Shown: positions 26,081 through 34,200 of the stretch, piece by piece
How the letters are laid out: each line of letters begins with the position of its first letter
Position numbering within the stretch: the stretch's first letter is position 1
DNA from: Bacteroidales bacterium
Lineage (GTDB): Bacteria > Bacteroidota > Bacteroidia > Bacteroidales > WCHB1-69
NCBI GenBank assembly: GCA_017962845.1
Contig: JAGCUN010000006.1
Location: 1 to 64,000, forward strand
Reading direction: 5' to 3'
DNA: 64,000 nt
Made by a program: the position numbers and the translations under genes
The notes under the pieces: generated by a model
Database searches by the model: none
What the model saw: only the letters and a program-made list of their open reading frames with translations
What the model was told of the DNA's origin: nothing

Positions 26081-26965
26081 ATGAAAAACATCAGAACCTT
26101 ATTTATCGCCCTCATGGCCTGCATGGTGACCTTCGCTTTCACCTCATGTCAGAAAGATGGTATGTACAACCCGAAAAAGAAAATCTCCAAAATCTACACC
26201 TCTACCGATGGCAATGACCGCATTCTGCAAGAGACCTGGATTTGGGACGGAAAAGTCCTGAGCGGCATCATGCTCAACGATGGTGACGTAATGATCGCCT
26301 TCAACTATGACAAAAAACAGCTCACTTCCCTCACCTACGGTGACGAGCAAATCATCTATTCATACGATGGCAAGCTCATTGACAAAATCACCTACATGGA
26401 CGGTAACGAAGAAATTGCTTCCTACACCTTCAAACACGACGGCAAATTCATCTCCGGCGTGGATGCTGTTATCGACAACAACTACATGAAGAGCTCACGC
26501 CTTCTTGATGTAGCTTTCCGCAGTATCGACCCGACCATCGCCCAAACGCAAGTGGCTCAGTTTGAGGCTGCCAAAGCAGAAGCTAAGGGTCTCTACAAAT
26601 ACAGCGATGTATACGAATATGACCACAAAAACCTTGTCACCCTCAAAAGACACGACAACAACAACAATGACTTCACCTACACCTTTACCTACAGCGACAA
26701 CCTCAACCCCTTCTATCACCTGCTTGCCCCCGAAGGCCTCGGTGATGATGTCACCGGCTACGGTCTCTCCAAAAATGCCGTTGCTTCCTACCACTATGAG
26801 GACACCTACATCAACACTCGCGTAATCGACATGGAAGTCACCTTCCCGAAACTCGACGGCAAATACCCTGTTGAAGAGACCCGCACCGAAAAGACCACCC
26901 ACACGGTCGGCAATCTCACCAACATCTACACCTCCGTCACCACTTATTATTATGAGTATGAATAG
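26081..26965 (+). CDS. Putative lipoprotein with YD-repeat-like strands
   Basis: The 294-residue protein has a lipoprotein signal (MVTFAFTSC, then QKDG). Short beta-strand repeats follow, of the form TYGDEQIIYSYDGKLIDKITY, SYTFKHDGKFISGV and DVYEYDHKNLVTLKRH, similar to YD/DUF4595-type repeats of Bacteroidota surface lipoproteins. The second half is Asn/Asp/Tyr-rich and ends VTTYYYEYE. Function unknown. It is transcribed alone, divergent from rnfD, and closed by a strong terminator. Confidence 0.75.
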   Translation: MKNIRTLFIALMACMVTFAFTSCQKDGMYNPKKKISKIYTSTDGNDRILQETWIWDGKVLSGIMLNDGDVMIAFNYDKKQLTSLTYGDEQIIYSYDGKLIDKITYMDGNEEIASYTFKHDGKFISGVDAVIDNNYMKSSRLLDVAFRSIDPTIAQTQVAQFEAAKAEAKGLYKYSDVYEYDHKNLVTLKRHDNNNNDFTYTFTYSDNLNPFYHLLAPEGLGDDVTGYGLSKNAVASYHYEDTYINTRVIDMEVTFPKLDGKYPVEETRTEKTTHTVGNLTNIYTSVTTYYYEYE

Positions 26966-26988
26966 CAGATATTTCTGCTAAATCAGAT

Positions 26989-27027
26989 AAAGTGAATGGC
27001 AGTTCTGCTGCTATTCACTTTTTTATT
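26989..27027 (+). terminator. Terminator after the 26081 gene
   Basis: A 12-bp stem pairs 26991-27002 with 27008-27019 (one G:T), with a five-base loop and a T-rich tail. Confidence 0.9.
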
Positions 27028-27044
27028 TTATAACCCAAATCATC

Positions 27045-27599
27045 ATGAAAATCCTCCTGCATTGTTGTTGTGCGCCCTGTTCGGCTGCCATTCTGGAATG
27101 GATGTTGCAGAACGGATGGGAACCCACCCTGTTCTACTTCAACCCCAACATCTACCCGGAGCAGGAGTACCTTATCCGCAAGAACGAATGCACGAAGTAT
27201 GCCGCCAAATTAGGCGTGCCGATCATCGACGGCGACTACGACCATGAGGCGTGGCGGTGTTCGGTCGCCGGACTGGAGGAGGAACCCGAGCGCGGCGAGC
27301 GGTGCCTGCAATGTTTCCTCATGCGGATGGAGGCGACCGCCCGCCTCGCCCACGAGCTGGGTATCACACTGTTTGCCACCACGTTAGCCTCCTCCCGCTG
27401 GAAGCGCCTCGACCAAATCAGCGATGCGGGACATGCGGCAGCGCTTCCCTACCCCGATGTGGAGTTTCTTGACCGCAACTGGCGAAAGGGTGGTCTGCAG
27501 GAGCGTCGCAACATCTTGCTGAAAGAGAACGGCTTTTACAACCAACAATACTGCGGCTGCGAGTTCTCGTTCCGTCAAAACGAACCCTCAAATATCTGA
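27045..27599 (+). CDS. queH: Epoxyqueuosine reductase QueH
   Basis: QueH performs the last step of queuosine formation in tRNA, reducing epoxyqueuosine; it is the non-cobalamin alternative to QueG. The 184-residue protein has the family's Cys set: CCCAPC at residues 8-13, CLQC near 86-89 and YCGCEFS near the end. These are expected to bind an iron-sulfur cluster and a further metal. GDYDHEAWRCSVAGLEEEPERGERC and FATTLASSRWKRLDQI are also family segments. The next gene starts two bases after the stop. Confidence 0.94.
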   Translation: MKILLHCCCAPCSAAILEWMLQNGWEPTLFYFNPNIYPEQEYLIRKNECTKYAAKLGVPIIDGDYDHEAWRCSVAGLEEEPERGERCLQCFLMRMEATARLAHELGITLFATTLASSRWKRLDQISDAGHAAALPYPDVEFLDRNWRKGGLQERRNILLKENGFYNQQYCGCEFSFRQNEPSNI

Positions 27600-27601
27600 A
27601 A

Positions 27602-28432
27602 ATGACAAACTTATTTTTCGACAGCGGAGCCACCAAGTGCGACTGCATCCTTCTGGATGAGCAACACCGTTATGTGCAGCATTTCACCGGCGCCGGCATC
27701 AACGCCAGTTATGCCGATGACGCCACCATCGATGCCGCCATGGCGCAATTTGCGGAACAGACCGGGAGCGACGTGCGGGAGATCGTGTTTGCGGGGGCGG
27801 GATGCGGCAACGCGCAGAACGCCGCGCGCGTGCGGAAGGCCATCGAAGCCCACTACCACGCTACAACCATAGTGGTAGAGTCGGACCTGGCGGGTGCCTG
27901 CCGTCTGCTGGGCGGTGGAGAACCCTGCATGGTGGCGATCCTCGGCACGGGTGCCGCTGCCTGCCGGTATGATGGCCAGCAGATTACGGAGATTTCGCCC
28001 TCCTTGGGCTGGATGCTCGGCGACGAGGGCAGCGGCACCCACCTCGGCAAGCTGCTCATCACCCACTACCTCCAAAACGACCTGTCGGCAGCGTGCCGCA
28101 CGAAGCTGGAGAGCACATACGGATTGGACCGCAGCGAGGTACTGCGCCGTGTGTACCGCGCCCCCTCCCCCAACCTGTTCTTTTCAGGATTGGCTAAATT
28201 TATTGGCAATAATATAGAAGAATTTACTGAATTACAAACAATTACAACAGATTCTTTCAACCAGTTCTTCCAACAACAAATCCTTCCGTTACCCAACCAC
28301 GACACCCTCCCCCTGCATCTGATGGGCTCCGTAGCCTTCCATTTCCAGCCCTATCTGCGCAAGGCCGCCGAAAACAATGGTATTCGCATCGGCATGGTGA
28401 CCGCATCGCCGCTGGGAGTGATGAAGGGATGA
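27602..28432 (+). CDS. N-acetylglucosamine kinase-like ATPase (BadF/BadG family)
   Basis: The 276-residue protein belongs to the ASKHA fold family PF01869. The phosphate-1 motif is FFDSGATKCDCILLD. The central VESDLAGACRLL and ILGTGAAACRYDG loops match GlcNAc kinases, and GWMLGDEGSGTHLGK is the family's strongest signature. It is slightly shorter than most (about 290) and the C-terminal helix ends inside an octamer repeat tract. Likely role is phosphorylation of amino sugars from glycan or murein recycling; substrate not proven. It is translationally close to queH. Confidence 0.85.
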   Translation: MTNLFFDSGATKCDCILLDEQHRYVQHFTGAGINASYADDATIDAAMAQFAEQTGSDVREIVFAGAGCGNAQNAARVRKAIEAHYHATTIVVESDLAGACRLLGGGEPCMVAILGTGAAACRYDGQQITEISPSLGWMLGDEGSGTHLGKLLITHYLQNDLSAACRTKLESTYGLDRSEVLRRVYRAPSPNLFFSGLAKFIGNNIEEFTELQTITTDSFNQFFQQQILPLPNHDTLPLHLMGSVAFHFQPYLRKAAENNGIRIGMVTASPLGVMKG

Positions 28433-28484
28433 AGGGATGAAAAGATGAAGGGATGAAAAGATGAAAAGATGAAAAGATGAAAAG
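28421..28484. repeat. Eight tandem octamers atgaaaag/atgaaggg
   Basis: Eight consecutive 8-bp units run from inside the last codons of the kinase gene into the spacer: units 1, 2 and 4 read atgaaggg and the others atgaaaag. The stop codon of the kinase lies in the second to third unit. Confidence 0.9.
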
Positions 28485-28518
28485 ATTATATGATTATACG
28501 ATGATTAAGTAGTGTTCC

Positions 28519-28583
28519 CTTAACTTCTTAACTCCTTAACTCAAACCCTCCCCATCAACGAATCAACGAATCAACAAATCAAC
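28519..28583. repeat. Two further octamer tracts upstream of lplA
   Basis: cttaact(t/c) occurs three times at 28519-28542. atcaac(g/a)a occurs about 3.7 times at 28554-28583, directly before the lplA ATG at 28595. The reverse complement of the first unit, gagttaag, also occurs at 258-265 in the serC-serA spacer. Confidence 0.85.
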
Positions 28584-28594
28584 CCCCAACCACC

Positions 28595-29566
28595 ATGCTT
28601 TGCATTTACAACCCCAGCACTGACGCTTATTTTAACCTTGCCGCCGAGGAGTATGTTCTCAAACATTTTGAGGAAGACATCTTTATGCTTTGGCGCAACG
28701 ACAAATCCATCATCATTGGCAAATACCAGAACACGGCAGCGGAGATCAACGCAGACTACGTGCAGGAGCACGCCATCAAGGTAGTGCGGCGCATGACCGG
28801 TGGCGGCGCGGTGTTTCACGACCTCGGCAATGTGAACTACACCTTCATCGGCAGCAAAGGCAGCGGCGACTTCCGCACCTTCTCGGAGCCCATCCTGCGG
28901 GTGATGAACGAGTTGGGCGTACCCGCCCGATTTGAAGGACGCAACGACCTGACCATCAACGGGATGAAATTCTCTGGAACGGCGCAATGCGTCTATAAAA
29001 ACCGCATCCTGCACCACGGCACGTTGCTGTTCTCCTCCGAGATGAGCGACCTGACGGCGGCGTTGAAGGTCAACCCGCTGAAATTCACCGACAAGGCCGT
29101 AAAATCGGTGCGGAAGCGTGTCACCAACATCAGCGAGCACCTGCCCAAACCGATGACGGTCACCGACTTCATCGACACCGTGATGCAGAACATCCGGGAG
29201 AACAGCGGGGAGGCCACCATGTATGATTTCACTGAGGAAGACCTGCGGGCCATCCGCCAGCTGCGCGACGAAAAATACAGCACCTGGGAGTGGAATTTTG
29301 GCACCTCACCCAAGTTCAGCTACAGCAAGCTGATGCGAACGGGCGGCGGCAACGTGGAGCTGAACCTCAACGTGGAGAAGGGTCTCATCCAGGGCATCAA
29401 GTTCTACGGGGATTTCTTTTCACAAAAAGAACCTGCGGAGTTTGAAAGGCATTTCCTCCAGCAAAAGTATGATACTGAAAGCATTCGCAAGATTTTGGAG
29501 ACAGTGGAGATCGGCGATTATTTCAGAAATGTGACGCTGGATGAGATGATGGCTCTATTTTTCTAA
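28595..29566 (+). CDS. lplA: Lipoate-protein ligase A
   Basis: LplA activates free lipoate with ATP and attaches it to the lipoyl domains of 2-oxoacid dehydrogenases or GcvH. The 323-residue protein has the catalytic core NKSIIIGK-like segment, RRMTGGGAVFHDLGNVNYTF, NDLTINGMKFSGTAQ (with the lipoyl-AMP-binding Lys) and HHGTLLF. A C-terminal accessory domain of about 90 residues is present (from TSPKFSYSKLMRTGGG onward). It is preceded by octamer repeats and has no recognisable -7 box nearby. Confidence 0.93.
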   Translation: MLCIYNPSTDAYFNLAAEEYVLKHFEEDIFMLWRNDKSIIIGKYQNTAAEINADYVQEHAIKVVRRMTGGGAVFHDLGNVNYTFIGSKGSGDFRTFSEPILRVMNELGVPARFEGRNDLTINGMKFSGTAQCVYKNRILHHGTLLFSSEMSDLTAALKVNPLKFTDKAVKSVRKRVTNISEHLPKPMTVTDFIDTVMQNIRENSGEATMYDFTEEDLRAIRQLRDEKYSTWEWNFGTSPKFSYSKLMRTGGGNVELNLNVEKGLIQGIKFYGDFFSQKEPAEFERHFLQQKYDTESIRKILETVEIGDYFRNVTLDEMMALFF

Positions 29567-29575
29567 TAAAAATCG

Positions 29576-29583
29576 TATTTTTG
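29576..29583 (+). promoter_or_regulatory. -7 box of the FKBP gene
   Basis: TATTTTTG followed by CACCC, nine bases after the lplA stop and 26 bases before the ATG at 29610. Confidence 0.65.
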
Positions 29584-29609
29584 CACCCTCAAATTCAAAA
29601 CCTCAAATC

Positions 29610-30284
29610 ATGAGAAACCTATTATTAATCTTCGCATGTGCCAGTCTGATTTTTGCCGGCACCGCGACCAAAGCACAAACCGAAATGACAAAACAAGAGA
29701 AAGCAAGCTACGCGCTTGGTGCCAACTATGGCGAACAATTCAGAAACCTGGGCATCACCGTTGACATGGACATGCTGGTGAAGGGTATCAAAGAGGCCAT
29801 GGCCGGCGAGAACCAGTTCAACCAGGAACAGATGCAGGAGGCCTTCAGCTATGTGGATGAGATGGTGAAAGAGGCACAGAACCGCATCTTGACGGAAGAG
29901 AAAGAGGCTGGTGCCAAATTCTTGGCTGAAAACAAGAAGAACCCGGGCGTGAAAGAGACCTCCTCCGGACTTCAGTACAAAGTGGTAAAAGAAGGCAACG
30001 GCAAGAAGCCTGCCGCCACCGACAGAGTGAAAGTGCATTACACGGGCACCCTGCTTGACGGTACCGTTTTCGACTCCTCAGTACAGCGTGGTGAGCCCGC
30101 CGTGTTCCCGCTCAACGGCGTGATTTCTGGCTGGACCGAAGGTCTGCAGCTCATGACCGAGGGCTCAAAATACATCTTCTACATCCCCTCTAACCTTGCC
30201 TACGGCGACCGTGGCGCACAGACCATCAAGCCCGGCGCAACCCTGATCTTCGAAGTTGAACTTTTGGAAGTCAATCCTCAATAA
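29610..30284 (+). CDS. FKBP-type peptidyl-prolyl isomerase (FkpA/Mip-like)
   Basis: The 224-residue exported foldase has a signal peptide (LLLIFACASLIFAGTATKAQ). A helical N-terminal dimerisation domain spans about 27-115 (KASYALGANYGEQFRNLG and FSYVDEMVKEAQNR). The FKBP domain spans about 130-222 with RVKVHYTGTLLDGTVFDSS, GVISGWTEGLQLMTEGSKYIFYIP and AYGDRGA, the active-site residues Y, D, W and Y being present. It assists periplasmic or outer-membrane protein folding. The next gene starts three bases later. Confidence 0.94.
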   Translation: MRNLLLIFACASLIFAGTATKAQTEMTKQEKASYALGANYGEQFRNLGITVDMDMLVKGIKEAMAGENQFNQEQMQEAFSYVDEMVKEAQNRILTEEKEAGAKFLAENKKNPGVKETSSGLQYKVVKEGNGKKPAATDRVKVHYTGTLLDGTVFDSSVQRGEPAVFPLNGVISGWTEGLQLMTEGSKYIFYIPSNLAYGDRGAQTIKPGATLIFEVELLEVNPQ

Positions 30285-30287
30285 TTC

Positions 30288-31169
30288 ATGAAAAAAATCC
30301 TCCTTGTCCTTTGTATCGGTATTCTGCTGATGGGCTGTAACCGTCAGCAACAGACATCTGAAAACGTATTTTTCAAAGGAAAGGACTCCTACCAGCGCGA
30401 AGTGGTGCTCGAAAAAGAGCCCCTTCGCGTTGTTTCTTTCTCGCAGGCCGTCACAGAGGCCATCTTCCTGCTGCATGCGGAAGAGAAGCTGGTGGGCATC
30501 TCCCAGTTCTGTGATTACCCACCTGAGACCCAGAACATTCCCAAAGTCGGCGACCTCATCAACATCAACGTGGAGAACGTGCTGAAACAACGTCCCGACT
30601 TGGTCATCGTAGGCTCTATTGTCAGCGACAAGACCGTGAAGCAGTTTGAGAAAGCCAACATTCCGGTATATTGCCTGAAAGAGGAGCAGCGCATTGACGA
30701 CCTGCCGCGGCTGATCCGAACCGTAGGGGTGCTGCTGAACCGCCCCGAGGCGGCCGACCAACTTGCCCAAAACTATCATCAAAAAATCAACCAGTACAAG
30801 TCAAATGCACCAAAGTCGCAGAAGTCGGTGTATTACGTGGTGGGCTTTGGCGCCACTGGCGACTATACCGTTCCTGGCAACACCTTCATCCACGACATCA
30901 TCACGCTGGCGGGAGGGCGCAACATCGGCGAGAGTCTCACCACCTGGAGCGTGAGCCGCGAATACCTCTTCCAACAAGACCCCGACTGCATCTTCATCCG
31001 TGAGGAGGACTATGATGCATTTTGCCACACAGCACCTTACAACCAGCTCAGAGCGGTCAAGGAAGGCCACGCCTACCCCATCCCATCCAGCAGCATTGAC
31101 AACCTCTGTCCGAGGAATTTCCAAGTCATCGATACAATGGCTGAAAGGCTGCAAGCATTGGCAGAATAA
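30288..31169 (+). CDS. BtuF/FhuD-type substrate-binding lipoprotein
   Basis: The 293-residue lipoprotein (lipobox LLMGC) has the PF01497 fold of vitamin B12, haem or siderophore binding proteins. RVVSFSQAVTEAIFLLHAEEKLVGISQFCDYP and VLKQRPDLVIVG form the N-lobe, a long linker helix precedes TVGVLLNRPEAA, and VPGNTFIHDIITLAGGRNIGES forms the C-lobe. No permease or ATPase gene adjoins; it shares a transcript with the FKBP gene (three-base gap). The ligand is therefore unknown and its ABC partner must be elsewhere. Confidence 0.85.
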   Translation: MKKILLVLCIGILLMGCNRQQQTSENVFFKGKDSYQREVVLEKEPLRVVSFSQAVTEAIFLLHAEEKLVGISQFCDYPPETQNIPKVGDLININVENVLKQRPDLVIVGSIVSDKTVKQFEKANIPVYCLKEEQRIDDLPRLIRTVGVLLNRPEAADQLAQNYHQKINQYKSNAPKSQKSVYYVVGFGATGDYTVPGNTFIHDIITLAGGRNIGESLTTWSVSREYLFQQDPDCIFIREEDYDAFCHTAPYNQLRAVKEGHAYPIPSSSIDNLCPRNFQVIDTMAERLQALAE

Positions 31170-31206
31170 ATTTTCTTCACCCTATCCTTATTTCATAATA
31201 ATATCG

Positions 31207-31214
31207 TACTTTTG
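31207..31214 (+). promoter_or_regulatory. -7 box of the 1914-residue surface protein gene
   Basis: TACTTTTG followed by CTGTG. It leaves a leader of about 75 AT-rich bases before the ATG at 31296. Confidence 0.6.
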
Positions 31215-31295
31215 CTGTGAACAATAATTCACACACAAAGGTTAACAATTCATTTTAAAATATTGATAGATAAGTATTAAGAAAATTTATAATTT

Positions 31296-34200
31296 ATGAA
31301 AAAATCATTTTTACCCAAGGCAATTTTCACTTTGGCGGCTTTTCTTGTCGCCACCTTTGGCACCCTGAAAGGGCAGACCTGGAATCTCGTTGACATCAGT
31401 GAGCTCACCTCGACTGATATTTTCGTGATTTTGGACACGACCAGCAGTTGTGCCATGATCAACAGCAACGGAAGCGGTTCTGCTCCCACCCCCTATCCCC
31501 TCACCTTAAACAGTGACAAAACGGAAATCACGTCAGTGGTGCCCGATAACTGCAAGTGGAACATCGGAGAAGATGCCACTGGCTATATTTTATACCCCAA
31601 CGGCACGACAGAAACTTGGCTGTACAGTACCAGCACCAACAATGGCATCCGCGTGGGCCCCAACACCAACAAGCATTTCATCATGGAAAGCAATTACCTG
31701 AAAAATGTGGAATATGGACGCTACGTGGGCATTTACAATGGGGCTGACTGGCGCAGTTACACTTCCATCCACACCAATATCAGCAGCACCCGCACCTGTT
31801 TCTTCAGACTTACGGAATCCACGTCGAGCGTTCCACGTCCCACCTTCTCGGTGAATACAGGCATCTATTACACCCCGCAAACCGTCACCATCGCATGCGA
31901 AGAGCCCGATGCGGTGATTTACTACACACTGGACGGCACTGAACCTAACGAAAGCTCTTTGGAGTACATTTCTCCCATCACCATCACGCAGACTACCACC
32001 CTCAAGGCCATCGCCGTGCTGAATGACGAGAGCAGTCCGATTGCCACCGCCACCTACACCTTCCCGATTGACGTGGCCGACCTTGCCACCTTGCGCCAAG
32101 GGGCTACCGACGGCACGCTGTACCACTACACTGGCACGGCCACCGTCACCTTCGCCAACAACACCCGCCACGCCAAATACATCCAGGATGCCACCGCCGC
32201 CATCCTCATTGATGACAGCCCAGGACATATTACCAGCACTTACGTGCAGGGCGACGCCATCACCGGCGTTGTCGGTACCCTTCAGAGCTATCAGGGCATG
32301 CTGCAGTTTGTGCCCACCATGGACCCGGGAGTTTCCGCAGGCGCCGGCAGTGTGATCACCCCTATCGAGCTGACCTGCGATGAGTTACTGGCCGACGCTG
32401 AAAGCTACGAGGCCCAGCTCGTCACTCTCACCAACGTGGTCATCAACCCCATCAATGTGGACACATTTGCTTACAATAAATATTACAACCTGAATGGGAA
32501 CACCAATCCCAAGATGGGAGTTCGATACAACGACCTTGACCTTGTAGGAGAAACCATTCCCACTGTAGCACAGAACATTACTGGCGTTATCTTCGACTAC
32601 AACGGCACATACGAAATCTTCCCGAGAAGCATGGCTGACTTGGAGGATTACGAAGACATCCCGATTGTTGACCCGCAGACCTTTTATGTGGCACTGAATG
32701 TAGCTGGGAGCGACACCCTTCTCGATACTTTATATTATACAGAAGGCGAATCCCCAGTGGGTCTCCCCATGCCTATGACATGCAAGGGATGGGACTTTGC
32801 CGGATGGTCATCGGTCGAGTTGGCAGCACCCACCTCTGATATCAGCGGTATGGACTTGCTTCCTTCCGGTGCATTCACCCCGACGCAGGACACCACATTG
32901 TATGCCATTTTTGTAAAAGGATGGGAATTCGCCTCAAGTCAATTCTACATTATGAGAGAAAACTTTGAGGAGACGGTGACCCCTTACGGCACGCTGGATG
33001 CATGGCTCACCATCGACCCCAACGGCATTGACACATTGGAAGGTTACTGCGACCTTTATACCAACAACAGTTCCATGCAGATGAATGCCTCCCGTGCGGG
33101 CATGTACAACACCCGTCCTGTCAACGGTATCGTCACGGGCATCCGCATCGCGGTGGCCAGCACCAGCTCCACCCGCTCCTGGACCCCATACGTGGCCAAT
33201 GTGCCGCTGACGGAAGAGAACTACCAGACTGCTGGTACCCCGCTGGAATCCAAGTCCATCGCCGGCGGTGACAACAACTGGTGGGATCTCTCCATCTCCG
33301 ACAACTACCACTATTTCTATCTCGCCTTCAACACCTCGGCCGCCTATTTGGACCAAGTGGAAATCGACTACTTCAACCCTGAAGCCGTTAGTTACTTCTC
33401 CATCCCCCAACCCGACACCAACATGGTGACCGACATGGTGTGCGCTGGTCAGAGCTATTACGACTGGGGATTCTCGATAGATGACCCCGCCACTGGTACC
33501 TACTTTGTGGAAATGCCTTCCGAGATTCCCTATTGCAGCGAAGTGATGCGTTTGGAACTAACTGTAGAAGAGCCTGATACCATCCGCATTGACACTGCCG
33601 CCTGTGGAACGGTGGTTATCGCCGGCGACCCCGACAGAATCTTTACGGAAACCACCAGCGACACGATCAGTGAGCCCAATCCCATTTACTTCTACGCATG
33701 TCCTATCACTACCATCTACAACATCACCATCTATGAACCAGCCAATGTGAGCCTCAGCATCGACACCTGCGACAGTTACACTTGGGGCGACGATACCTAC
33801 TATGAGAGTGGTGAATATGTGAAAGAATTCCTGACTACGGAGGGCTGCGACAGCATTGTGACCCTGAATCTTACCATCCGTCAAGGGGCGAACTACGAAG
33901 AAACCGTAGAAACCTGCGGCTACGAATATGTATGGACTTACGCCGGCAATGTCGAGACCTTGACGGCCTCCGACACCTACACCCGCACCATGGCCGGTGA
34001 GTTCTGCGACGACACCTACACGTTGCACCTGACGCTGAACGCGCCCGACACCACCGACCTCTACGCACAGATTTGCAGTGGCGAGACCTACAGCCAGAAC
34101 GGCTTCAACGAGAGCGAGGCTGGTGACTACGAGTTAACGCTCACCAATGCCGCTAATTGCGACAGCATTGTGCGTCTGCACCTTGCCGTGGGTTCGGCCA

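Noticed and set aside
28421..28583. A CRISPR-like array
   Set aside because: Units are adjacent octamers without spacers and no cas genes are near.
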